Origin: Phoronis australis
Lineage: Eukaryota; Phoronida; Phoronidae
Direction: 5' to 3'
Assembly: GCA_002633005.1 (NCBI GenBank)
Contig: NMRA01000066.1
Span: 893,912-957,911 of the forward strand
DNA length: 64,000 bases
The notes under the pieces: generated by a model
Told to the model about the DNA's origin: nothing
Seen by the model: the letters and a program-made list of their open reading frames with translations, nothing else
Database searches by the model: none
Made by a program: the position numbers and the translations under genes
In this document: piece by piece, positions 37,191 through 48,196 of the stretch
Layout of the letters: each line of letters begins with the position of its first letter
Numbering within the stretch: position 1 is the first letter of the stretch

Positions 37191-40100
37191 AGTAATCGAC
37201 TTATCCTCAGAAGGACAACTTCAGGAGTCTCCGAGAGGGAGGATGCAAGAAGAGTCCAGCGACAGACACCAACCGGAACAAATAGGACCACGAATTCGAA
37301 CATCGATCTATCTCATGAACATGCATATGCGGAAAGATTCTGAAGAATGAAAGAGGGTTGAAAATCCACCTAGGCAAGATGAAGTGGTTACGTCAGGTTG
37401 CAAGGCAACGCTTGGGTGCTACGTCCAGTGAGACGGGGGAGGGATTGATCCAGGTCACAAACCACAGCGCCGAAGACCTCCCAGCTACGCAACAGACGGA
37501 AGCATCAGTAGTTGAAGTATTCCAGAATCAAGTCCCAGCCAGTTCAGCAGGTCCACCAAATATCAGGAAGAAGGACCGAATCAAGTGGCCGTCAGCAGTT
37601 GAAAGGAAGGCACGGTCAGCCTCATACGACGACCTGGACAGCGTCTTACGTGTCATTCTTCGTGGTCCAGTAGATATTAAGATTGAGGTTATGACAAGAA
37701 TTGTGTTTCAAGTGTGGACCGCTTTCGAACAGTTGAGAAAAGAAAAGATTTACCCAACCCACGAGGACCAAACAGATGGCAACGGGAAATAGCAACTATC
37801 TGTAGGGAGCTTAGAGAATTCCGTCACCAGTGGAAGGGGGCAGCTGATGACGAAAAGGCAGGAATTACTCATCTGATATCCGATGCCCGCACGCGATTAT
37901 TGCAAAGCTGAACGAAGTGCTCAAAATAGGAAGAAACGGGCTAAGCAGAGGTAGAGGTTCACTAGGAACCCTTATCAGTACGCTTCTAGGCTCCTAGGCA
38001 AGAGTACAGGCGGAACACTTACCTGCACACAGAGAGACTTGGAGGAGCATCTCGCCAAAGTCCAAAGTGATGAGTTGAAAGATACTCCCCTTGGCGACTT
38101 TCCACGTATAGAGGATAAAGATTTGCCAGATGTAGATTTCGATGTGCGGGGGCATTAACAAGTCGGAAGTTGATTTCACTATCAGGAAAGCCCGATCGGG
38201 GTCAGCACCTGGTCCGAGCGGAATTTCCCACAAGGTCTATAAGGATTGTCCCAAGTTGCGCGATAGGCCCTGGAAGCTGTTTAAGGTTCTCTAGAGGAAA
38301 GGCCTTGTTCCAGCCCAGTGGAGCGAGCTGAAGGAGTCTACGTCCCGAAAGAAGAAAACTCGAAGCAGATTGGCCAGTTTCGACTCATTTCACTGCTCAG
38401 TGTAGAGGGAAAGATCTATTTAGCCATTATATATCATCGCCACGTCATCACAGAAAGGCGGGGTGCCAGGCTTTTCTGGATGCCTGGAACATACATGTAA
38501 TTCCACAATTAGTGAACTCATTCAACAACCAAAGAAGGCCAAGAAGAACCTGTCTATGGTGTGGCTCGACATGTCAAATGCGTATGGTTCTGTACCATAT
38601 GTATTAGTTTATTGTGTCATGGATATCTACCGCATTCTCGAGAAAGTCAAAAGTATAGTGAAGTCTTACTACAGCTCATGCGTGATGCGTTTCACGGCTG
38701 CAGAATTCCAACAATCAGTGAGCAGCCAGTCAAGTGCCTGGGCAAGTACTATGACAGCAGCCTACGAGACACATCCCGAGTTAAAGACGTGAAAGCCCAG
38801 CTCAAGGTATGGCTTGAGAAGATCGACAAAGATGGCATACCCGGAAGGATCAAGCTTTGGTGCTATCAGTTCATCTTGCTTCCTCGGCTGAAGAAATGGA
38901 AAGGGCAGCAAGCCGATTCATTTGAAGGTGGCTTGGACTACCAGCGTCTTTCAGCAACGTCGAACTATACTGCAAGTCGTCAAAACTTGTCCTGCCAGTC
39001 TCATCTGTGGTAGAAGAATACAAGGTTACCAAAGTCCGAGCCAGCATCACTCTGCGGAATACATCTGACCAGGCCAGCAAGTGATGCAGTATCCAGTCAC
39101 GCACCGAAAGGAAGTGGTCGACCACCTGGGCGATCAGCGAAGCAGAGAGCCGGCTGAGGCACAGGCAGTTAGTAGGATCAGCTTGCCAGGGTAGGCAAGG
39201 GCTGGGCTACAAGACCAGTAAGCCAGCAAGGGAAAGGTCTAAAGACCGGGCACAGACAGAATAATCAGGGAGGTTAGATCAGCAGAGAACGAAGAAAGGT
39301 ACGCCCGAGCAGTCCAGATGGGCCAGCAGGGAGCATGGACCAAGTGGGACAAAGTCTTACAAAGGGAAGTCAAGTGGGCTGATTTGTGGAAGATGTCTCC
39401 TCTGAAAGCCAAGTTCCTCATTAGAACTGTTTACGACGTACTGCCTACTTCCAGCAACCTTGCTACTCGGGGACTTGCTGACAACCCGTCAGTGTGGACG
39501 CAGATGTACTTTAGAGCACATCCTATCATCTTGCAGCGCGTCCTTGGCATCAGGAAGGTACACCTACCGACACAACCAGGTTCTGAAAGTTTTTGCAAGG
39601 GTGTTGGTCGACGAGGTGAAGAGCAAATCGAAGCCGAGAAGCCACCGCATCGAATTCACCTATTTCATAAGAAGTGGCGATGAGGCGAGTAAAAGGAAGA
39701 CCCCAGCGCAGAAGGGCATCCTGCACACAGCCAACGATTGGAGAGTGTGGGCAGACCTTGCCGGTCACCAGTAATTCTTCCCACAGCACATTTTCCAGAC
39801 GACCCAACGCCCTGACTTGGTTATTTACTCGGACAGTTCCCACCAGGTCATCCTGATTGAACTCACTTCTCCGTGGGAGAGTAGAGTGGAAGAGGCACAC
39901 GAGCGGAAGAACTTGAAGTACAATATGCAGACCTGAGAAATGACTGTCCTTTAACGGCTGGAGATGTTGGAGTTTTTCAGTAGAGGTCGGCTGCCGGGGT
40001 TTTCCGGCCAGTTCATTCATTAGCATGGCGAGATCTCTTGGCGTCTCCGTGTCAGGAAAGAAGGCACTTCTACGCGACGAAGCCAGTGAAGCTGAACAGG

Positions 40101-40290
40101 CATCTCGTTGGATTTGGATGAAATACCAACAGCAACACCAACAACAACCGTCAGACAGAGCCTGATCAACTCTGTTGTCCCGCCTACTACGCCTACTGGA
40201 GATGGTCTTGGTTTAGGGACGAAACCATTAAGGACAGCAGGAGACCAACTGAAGATGGGAGTTGAGCACAGTGTCACCAAGTATTTAAAG
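37190..40290 (+). pseudogene. R2-like non-LTR retroelement, degenerate
   Basis: Order on the plus strand: a C2H2-type finger starting C-I-C-G-K at 37,322 with KNERGLKIHLGKMK (last ligand Cys read as Trp); a linker to about 37,910; reverse transcriptase palm pieces EENSKQIGQFRLISLL (38,340), GGVPGFSGCLEHT (38,460) and VWLDMSNAYGSVPY (38,557) holding the first catalytic Asp; then KCLGKYYDSSLRD and GRIKLWCYQFILLPRL (38,730-38,890); thumb/C-terminal parts; and a restriction-like endonuclease block PDLVIYSDSSHQVILIELT at 39,811-39,867. The segment that should carry the second palm motif with the paired Asp is deleted near 38,710. Several stops and frameshifts show it is dead. It is absent from copy 1 of the duplication. 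Confidence 0.8.
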
Positions 40291-40836
40291 TAAGTTCAGA
40301 TCGGCCGCCCTTGAGGTCATGGTGATGATTATCATCATTTTTAAAATCTATTGATCTATTTACACTAACCTCCGATAAAGAAACGCGAAGAGTACCTGGT
40401 GGCAGTGCCAAGTTTTCTCCCGAGACGAGTAACTCGTTTTTTCACGATAAACCGGATGGGATCAACTTCAGCTGACGTCAGCACAACTTAGTTAGACAAC
40501 CCATTCTCTCAACGGTTAATCTCGGATTTCCCTTTAGATGGCTCAAAACTTTGCTGAGGAAACTTTTAAAACACCCCCAAATGTTTACTTTGAGTAATAA
40601 AACAAATTACAAGGCCATGATAACAGATGTTGCCTAATTCAAAGTGGCTGCTGTGGCCGCGGAAGACAACTTGGCTGTACGTACACGTAACTGCATTCGT
40701 GCCTCTCGGCAAGCCTTATCTATTTACCTCTCATCATGTCCACTCAGGCTCGGAGTCAGCCAGGCTCAGCCCACGACTCCACTCCCAGCGCCTAACATGC
40801 CGAGTGAAAAATGTGACATTTCCTGTTAATACTCAC

Positions 40837-40872
40837 CCCTCGAATATCCCAGTATGCTAGAGTAAGTGGCAT
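40837..40872 (-). CDS. Distal alternative first exon of GST2
   Basis: Minus strand MPLTLAYWDIRG followed by GTGAGT, in the same relative place as 10,583-10,618 in copy 1. It ends on a complete codon and is phase-compatible with GST2 exon 2 at 33,038-33,116. To do so it must skip proximal exon 1 and cross the R2-like retroelement at 37.2-40.3 kb. It matches the mu consensus better than the proximal exon, which reads WDIRA. Confidence 0.65.
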
Positions 40873-40946
40873 TGCAAATGACAATTCAAGCCCGAACTAC
40901 GGTTTGCTCCTGGACAGTCGACAACTTTAAGTTCTAATGAGGCAGG

Positions 40947-40955
40947 GCTCTGTCA
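40947..40955 (-). promoter_or_regulatory. Antioxidant-response-like core upstream of distal GST2 exon
   Basis: Minus strand TGACAGAGC fits TGACnnnGC, about 75 bp upstream of the distal ATG at 40,872 and in line with the copy 1 site. A CACGTG E-box lies beside it in both copies. Confidence 0.45.
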
Positions 40956-41059
40956 GTGCCACGTGACCTTCGGTGCCAAGCTACCGGAGGTTTCCAGATA
41001 AGCGCCGATGCGCATTGAGAGTTACAGTACATTCCCGCCGATAAAGATGATAACGAACG

Positions 41060-41800
41060 CTTTGAGAGACGTTTGCTCTTGTTTTTTGTCTCTCTGTCAC
41101 TACGTTTAGATTGCACTCGGTTCCTACAACACCTTTGTTGGTTGTGGTGTTTTTTACATTGCTCAGTGGGCAGAAGAGCTCGCCACATCTAGACGGCGCT
41201 CATGGCGCGGTTCCAGAGCAGGAGGGTCATCTGAGATACATGTATGTTTGAAATTTGTGGCCAGAGCACTTCCAACGTATGGACATTTCCCATTGCCCAT
41301 CGCTGCCGAAGTTCTGCTTTCTTGATTACACCACGGAAAATTCAGTTCAAATCTGTCTTCGTAAGGACGAATTCTTAAATTTTCCCTTTCCAAGCTCATA
41401 ATAGCTAATGCACATAGTTTTTATTGCGATATCATTGATTTCAATACGCTTTTCATTATTTTCAGTCGAGAAAATAACCCTTCTCAAGAGCAATTAGCAA
41501 CCATGAAAACTCAAAAACATTCTCAACACAAATTTCACGTTTGGGAACGTTGACTTATCTCGAATTTTGTAGAATACTTGGTGCAAGTCCTTGAAATCTT
41601 TTGAGCCAGTACAGTCAGTTATTCTGCTTCACGAAAGTATGGAGGTGCAGCAGTTCACCTATAAGGTTTTCGTCAACATCGGCTGGATATACACCTTCTT
41701 CAATATTTCGAATGGGGCCCGGATTTAATTCGCTAATGAGAAAAGTCGCTCGTGACAAATGCAATTTGGAAGTTGAAAAAAGCTTGCAAACAAAACAATA
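41060..41800. other. Region upstream of distal GST2 exon, no recognised gene
   Basis: Short open frames only. A minus-strand reading at about 41,610-41,720 (YPADVDENLIGELLHLHTF) faintly resembles the end of hAT/ZMYM-type transposase-derived proteins but is too short to call. Confidence 0.4.
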
Positions 41801-41804
41801 GGCA

Positions 41805-42605
41805 TCAGTGGCGGATTTAGAGGGGGGCCAAGGCAGCCTGGGCCCGACCTAAAATGTCTGACGGGCAAAACCCTGGCTAATACTCTGCCCTGGCCCCGCC
41901 CCTAACTCAAAATCCTGGATCCGCCCCTAAACAACAGTTAAGGAATATGCTAACCACTCTTGGTGTTACACTTCTCCATTAACCTTTCTTGGTTGAAAGA
42001 CACCTTTTGAGCAATGTTGGTCCTGCTTTTAAATGATCGTCTTGATTTTTCAAATGGAACATCCCAATGGTGGCAATCTGAATTATCAGCAGGATTGTTT
42101 CGTCTTCTGGTATCGATGTCAGAAATTGTTCGTGAATGTCTCAGTATTTATCGGCCGGGTTGCGAGTGATAAATTTTCAACATTTTTGGCTAATTGCTTT
42201 CAGAATTGTGCTCTCATAATGTGGAGCACTCGGGTGTCTCAGTGACAGAATCCGCATGTAATGGCTGATGAGAACAATGTTGAGACTTGTGTTTTGTTTA
42301 CGAGATAACTTCAAATTCCTCTACTGTCTTGGAAAACACAATCACCACATAAGTGGTCTGGTGAAGAGGGTTCTTTACTTGTGAATACTATTCTCTTCTC
42401 ACGAACTCCCTTCATTTTCTCAAGCACTGCTTTGGTATGAAGCGTAAGTATAGATACCTTATCAAATATATCAACATTGATTGCACATCATCACTCACAT
42501 TCTAAGGTATTCGCATGCAAATCTACTAGTTACTAATTCATAGCCTGCATTATCATTCATATGCAAGCAATCTTTTATTATAGAAATTTCAGTTGTAATG
42601 GGGCC
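41805..42605. repeat. ~800-bp direct repeat, copy A
   Basis: Begins with a short CAGTGGCGGATTTAGAGG element (to about 41,935) and continues through GAAAGACACCTTTTGAGCAA and GGAGCACTCGGGTGTCTCAG to AATTTCAGTTGTAAT. Matched by 43,626-44,445 with scattered differences. No ORF is shared by both copies. Confidence 0.85.
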
Positions 42606-43625
42606 ATGGTTGAATGTGTGTTCTACTGAATTATTATATTCATTTAGTTAGATTAGCTAGGGTGGTTGGAACTTCGTTGTGAAATTTTGGTTGTTAACTT
42701 GTTTTAATGATTATCCGGAGACTGACGACTCCCTTTGTTTTATACTGTGTCTCTGTCTACAATTGTATAACGACCGTCTGAAGGAAACCTTTACACTGTT
42801 AAGGCTTAGTACAGCTCCCAAATATTTATGTTGTAAATTTTTGACTTAACTAACAAAAGGGGTGGGGGAGTGTATTGTAATGAGGCTACGCCCTCCACGT
42901 TTAATCGAGGTTTCCAAAACCTAAAAGTGCATTGCAAACTTATCTTTCACTCTTTGACTTTAATTGAGCTTATCACGGATGTTATGCAAGAATTGTTCCA
43001 AAGGTCAGCTGACTTGAAATTGCTGAGTAAGCATCGTTCAAACTTTATGCAAGTATCATGCGCGAACTCTGCTTGTGGACTTTAACTGTCACGAGATGGG
43101 TCCATCAAGGCATCATACTATGACAGCTAGAACAATATTTAAGACATTGGCTGACAAGGAGAATCAGACCAGAACATCAGAATAGACCACGGGGCCACCA
43201 AACAGCCAGACCAGACCTCCAGGACGAGCAGACCACGAAGTCCGGGAAAGTCGGACGATAACCACATTGCGACACGAACTCGAGGTATAGACATTTAACA
43301 TGGGCGTTGGTCTCAGCCTGTTAATCAATTTGAACCAGTCTAGCGATTTTTCGAGAAGGATAGTTCTGTTGTGACTTGCATTGCATTAACGTGTGCGGTA
43401 GCTACGAGTAACTGGTGGCTATGTAGAATAGTACCTAGCGATATATCGTTTCATTCTAACAGTCGTAAGTCTCACAACTCGATGTAATCTATTATTTGTA
43501 AATCACAACGCTGCAAATTAAATAGACGTATTCTATTGTTAAAGTACATGAATGTGTTGTTTTATTTACTACCACGTGCACGCCATCTGTCGGCCGCAAC
43601 ACGCATTGATATATCACATAGGCAG
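42606..43625. other. Spacer between the two ~800-bp direct repeats
   Basis: Unique sequence of about 1 kb. A TGTCACG start near 43,087 and a GCCGCAACA end near 43,602 look LTR-like, but no target duplication was found. No gene recognised. Confidence 0.4.
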
Positions 43626-44445
43626 CAGTGGCGGATTTAGAGGGGGCCAAGGCAGCCTGGGCCCGACCTAAAATGTCTGACTGGCAAAACTCTGGTTAAC
43701 ACTCTGCCCTGGCCCCGCCCCCTAACTCAAAATCCTAGATCCGCCCCTAAACAATAGTTAACCACTCTTAGTGTTACACATTCTCCATTAAATTTTCTGG
43801 ATTGAAAGACACCTTTTGAGCAATGTTGGTCCTGTTTTTAAATGATCGTCTTGATTTTCAATTGGAGCATCTCAATGGTGGCAATCTGAATTACCAGTGA
43901 GGATGTTTATCTTCCGGTATCGAACCCCAATGTCAGAAATTGTTCGTGAATGTCTGTGTTTATCGGATTGCGAGTGATAAATTTTTAACATTTTTGGCTA
44001 ATTGCTTTCAGAATTTTGCTCTCATAATGTGGAGCACTCGGGTGTCTCAGTGACAGAATCTGCATGTAATGGCTGATGAGAACAATGTTGAGGCTTGTGT
44101 TTTGTTTACGAGAGAACTTCAAATTCCTCTACTGTCTTGGAAAACACAATCACAACATAATTGGTCTGGTGAAGAGGGTGCTTCTTTACTTGTGAATACT
44201 AAATAACTATTCTCTTCTCATGAACTGCTGTGGTATGAAACGTAAGTGCAGATACCTTATCAAATATATCAACATTGATTGCACATCATCACTCACATTC
44301 TAAGGTATTCACCCACAATGCAACCACTGTCAAACATTTGTCCGTCTCCTTCGCATGCAAGTCTACTAGTCACTAATTCATAGCCTGCATTATCATTCAG
44401 ATGCAAGTAATCTTTTATTATTGTATTTTCAGTTGTAATTGGGGA
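43626..44445. repeat. ~800-bp direct repeat, copy B
   Basis: Direct copy of 41,805-42,605 with small indels. It begins with the same TIR element (CAGTGGCGGATTTAGAGGG to about 43,753). The arrangement repeat-spacer-repeat could be a duplication or long terminal repeats of a non-autonomous element. Confidence 0.85.
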
Positions 44446-45759
44446 CACCAAGAAATAGTAAAAAAGGGTAAATGTGGCGGATGGGCTTCTCTTGTTAAAG
44501 AGGCTGATAACTGTAAAAAAAACATTTGATTTGGGACACCTACCACTATAAATCTGGTCTTGCAGTTCCAAGCGCTACCAAACTGCAAATGTCAGTTCTC
44601 TTCCATAGCCAAGAACAATTTTACGGCGGAAAGTTACTTAAATTAAAAGATAGTTTTTGACAGCCCAAGGTGGAATAGTCACTTTAATCAACTCAGGAGT
44701 CCACGATACTTTGAAAGGTAGGCAAGTCATGCAAGGTATTTTTCTACCTCCACTTGGGGAAAGTTGAACGCAGGATGAGTCTATAGGAAACTATTGTCAT
44801 TCATGTGGAGAAATGTGGTAATGAGAGAAGAATTGTGGTGCATGAGAAAAGTATAACAGCTCATGAAAAAAGTATTCACAATAAAGGAATTTTGCTGGCC
44901 GGGAAGAATGTCCAAAACATTCCAGGAGAAAGATTGGCGCTGAAACAAAGTGCTCCTAACAAAAACACAATAAACACATAGCGTTAAAAACAAGAAATTT
45001 ATTCAACCGAATAATTAATAAATAACAAAAAGTTTTAACTGGAGAGGAGGAAAAACATACAAAATCTGATTTGGAAAATCAGGATCTCCAAAACCTCTTT
45101 GAAATCTCTAAAATCACTTTACGCGGTTATAAACCCATGTCCTGTCAATAAAAAGAAAGTTTGAGATAGACCACTGACCACCATAAAATTGGCCCCGATT
45201 TGACTGAGGAACAATTTGTGTGTTTCATAATGACAAGTGGTCAAAATCAAAAGCTGGTTTTTATGATGGAAGGTGGATTTATAGCCAGTTTAAACAATAC
45301 TATATTACAAAATCTCTGCCCTGTAAATGAACGTTCATCCTTTGCATCAGTCCACAGCAAATTACTGTGGTTCACTTGATGATTGGCCAACTAGATTTTT
45401 CCGTGGTTCCTTCATATCTGAACAATGCTCAATTCTGAAGTGATTGCGTGTCCTGTTCACACCATGTCGATTGCCGTTTCATTATTGCTAGGTCATGTGA
45501 CTTTCCCAAATATCCATCATCTTTTACTGTAATAAAAACCATCAACACATGACAACAGTGCCAATATAATTGTGAATTTTTGATTTATAATTTTCACAAT
45601 GGGTCACGTGAAAATTTATAAGTTTGAATTTCCAGAGACCAGCATTCTCCAAATCAAGAATTATACAGAGAACAAAAAGCAATAAATAAGAGTGTCAATC
45701 TTGTTTATCATAAACTTTATAAACATGTAAATCTTAAACCGGCATGGAAATACTAACAT
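44446..45759. other. Intergenic stretch, repeat-derived, no gene
   Basis: AAGAATTGTGGTGCATGAGAAAAG near 44,830 is shared with the 21-bp tandem repeat at 50,697. Otherwise only AT-rich sequence with short open frames. Confidence 0.5.
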
Positions 45760-45940
45760 TTTTAAGTCTTGTCTGCACGCCACCTATTGGCCACACCACG
45801 TGACCTAATCAACATAAGTCTGAAAAGATTTCTGCCCACAACCTGGGTTCAAGTCCCGGTCGGTGGCAGATATCTTTCGGATTTAAGTTCATTAGGTCGC
45901 GAGGTGTAGCCAACAGGTGGCGTGCAGACTAGACTAAAAA
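45760..45940. mobile_element. Small TIR element with Pol III B-box-like core
   Basis: Left GTCTGCACGCCACCTATTGG and right rc GTCTGCACGCCACCTGTTGG form imperfect inverted repeats that extend outward to TTTTTAAGTCT / TTTTTAGTCT (about 45-50 bp). Between them GGGTTCAAGTCCCGGTC (from about 45,848) matches a tRNA B box. No clear TSD. Confidence 0.7.
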
Positions 45941-46154
45941 TTGCTTGTGATTTGTATGTTGATACGGCACAAATGTAGCAATATTACCAATATACAAATG
46001 TCGCTAGTAGAATCAACCTTTTTCTACCATATACACTACAAGCCAAAAACTGTCAGACAAAATGATCCAGAATTCTCCGTCATTACCGCTGAGCAGAAGT
46101 TCAATTCATCGTCAAAGAGGCCTTCCGTTACAACCGAGATCAGAATAGTTCGGT

Positions 46155-46478
46155 AGCAGCCTTTCGTTAACACAAACTTAGTTGAAAACACGACTGAACT
46201 TTTTGTTTGACAGCTTAATACAGACTCGCTCGTAGTGTCTAAACAATCTCCTTTCTTCACCGAGACACATAACAGACAAACAACTTAGAACACCAGCTAT
46301 ATTTCGAGACTGCATGTCTCATTATCAGGCAATAAGTGAAATGAACACATACAAAGCGAAATAAACAGTGAAATGCACGGCAACAGAAGTAAGAGGGGCA
46401 CACGAGCGAGTCTGTACTGAGCTGTCAAACAAAAAGCCCAGTTTTGTTTTCAACGAAGTTTGTCACAACCAAGACTGA
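46155..46478. repeat. Inverted repeat (foldback), ~75-bp arms
   Basis: 46,155-46,232 is largely the reverse complement of 46,403-46,478 (shared CGAGCGAGTCTGTA, GAGCTGTCAAACAAAAAG and GTTTTCAAC words), around a 170-bp centre with CATGTCTCATTATCAGG. Foldback transposon-like; no gene. Confidence 0.75.
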
Positions 46479-46540
46479 AGGTGAATTAACAAGGCATTTA
46501 ATACAGGTGGCTAAGTAGTCTGTAATCATTTCTACCGTTA

Positions 46541-47353
46541 GGGCTGTTCCAGCAAAATTTGTATGGGAGGGGGGGGGGAAGGCACTTAAATTTCGTACCC
46601 ACTGCCCATATTTTTCATTTATTTCTCCAACCCATGACCCATGATTTTTTAATTATTTTTAACAGGTTAAAATATAAAATTCAACACTTGCAAACAAATT
46701 GCCTCCAGGAGGACCTGTTAAGAACTTAGATGATTGACAGACAAGAACTAGTTGTCTTGTCCAATATTGTCAAAAACTAAAGTAGCCTGTGAGCAATACT
46801 TTTGGTAGCCACCAGGTGTCTCTGTTCACCATGTGTCTATAATTTCAATGAACATTTTTTCAATTATAAGGATCTATGAATCTCAAACTGTCTCCATGAA
46901 CTCTTTTATACTTCTATGTAAAGTGAATATTGGAACTTGTTTATCTTACTCCTCATGCTTTTTATTTAAAAATCATCAATTTTCTTATATGTGTTAACAG
47001 CAGTTTAGTGTTGCATAACTTTTCAATTCAATAGGACTGCAGACAGTTGGCTCAAATCAAGTTGCCCATGACTTGATTAATGGCTTAGTGAACATATTGC
47101 ATTCTGTTCACTGGCAATATGGGCTTTTTTGTATTGGGATAAGTTAGGATATATGCCAATTGCATTTTTTTGCGTTTTGAGGGCTGAAGTAACCAACCAT
47201 TCAACATTAACAGGTAAAAAATACCACCCATTTTTAACGCATCACTTTTACAGGAACGACCACCCACAATTTGATTTTTTTTCTGAAAACCACCACCCAT
47301 GAATTTTTGTTTCTACTGCCGTCCCCCCCACACGAATTTTACTGGTACAGCCC
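46541..47353. mobile_element. Harbinger-like MITE, 813 bp, TTA target site
   Basis: Terminal repeats GGGCTGTTCCAGCAAAATTT / rc GGGCTGTACCAGTAAAATTC, continuing into G-runs (about 36 bp in all). Flanked by TTA on both sides (46,538-46,540; 47,354-47,356). A 3-bp TTA duplication with GGGC ends is typical of PIF/Harbinger. No transposase. Confidence 0.82.
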
Positions 47354-47534
47354 TTAACAGAATTACCTGCCATGACAGGGAAATGGTATTTTGTCCGATT
47401 ACCTTCGTTTGTCTATGATTGTACTTAGGTCCATAAGCCTACACCCGAAACAATGTACTTTTGAAAAGAAAGCTAATTTTTTGGCCTATACACTTAATAT
47501 GTTTCATTTACAGTTATTGCAAGTCACTATTTCC

Positions 47535-47540
47535 TTTATT
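47535..47540 (-). terminator. Candidate UPF2 polyadenylation signal
   Basis: AATAAA on the minus strand, about 640 bp after the apparent stop at 48,178. Other AATAAA copies lie further down (for example near 46,618), so this choice is tentative. Confidence 0.3.
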
Positions 47541-47942
47541 AACCCATGTCATACATTGTGTGTCCCCACTTTTCATTTAAATACTAGATAATGTCAACAT
47601 GTAGCCTTCTATAATGGTTAAGTCGAGGCTCGCTCACATACTATTTTAAAAAGTTGCTCCTTGGTTTTTGTTCAATGTTTCACTTAAAAGGGATACAAGT
47701 TTAAACATGAGCATTTGTGCACAGAAATAGTATCATTCCCTCTTAGAATTGTCTACACAAGTGACAAAATGTAGGGTGCTCGTGGGGTCTTGAGAAGAAA
47801 GAGTGAACATACATCTGAGTGTTGACCAGCAACCACATAGAAGCTTACCTGAACATGCTAAGCACAAAACCCAAGACTTGCCAAAGAGCTTCCAATAGTT
47901 AAATTCTTCCAAGAATAAGCAAGACACAACCACACAATTATA

Positions 47943-48196
47943 CAGTATGAGACAAAAGTAATCAGACAAAATACCATTTTCCCATTGGAAAATTCTGTTA
48001 ACAGCAAAGATTAATAGAACTGAAATAAATATTTGGGTGCAGAATGAAGAATGACTTAGCCACGTTACTTAGTTTCCTGTTAATTCACCCTTATTCACAG
48101 TCATGAGGTACGACTACTTTGACAATGAATTTGGCTTCCACACTACTGTGGCGACAGGAAATTCCAAGTCAGTTTGTCTACTTTTGGCTTGTACTG
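47943..48196. mobile_element. Tc1/mariner-like MITE at the UPF2 3' end (254 bp)
   Basis: Ends CAGTATGAGACAAAAGTA / rc CAGTACAAGCCAAAAGTA, flanked by TA (47,941-47,942; 48,197-48,198). A sister copy is at 55,939-56,194. The inverted repeat nearest UPF2 overlaps the last codons and stop of its final exon. Confidence 0.85.

Larger units (their letters stand above)
25690..41060. repeat. Segmental duplication, copy 2
   Basis: Direct copy of 1-11,050, longer because of insertions: a second round of 28,903-29,018 at 29,199-29,307, about 31,656-32,120, the solo LTR 33,462-34,200, and about 35,085-40,430 including the R2-like element. Homology resumes at about 40,430 (ACTCGTTTTTT) and runs to about 41,060. 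The left edge is set by the window start in copy 1, not by a seen breakpoint. Confidence 0.9.

Noticed and set aside
41610-41720. Minus-strand YPADVDENLIGELLHLHTF as a hAT/ZMYM-type transposase remnant
   Set aside because: The similarity is impressionistic, short, and without the flanking conserved blocks of that family.
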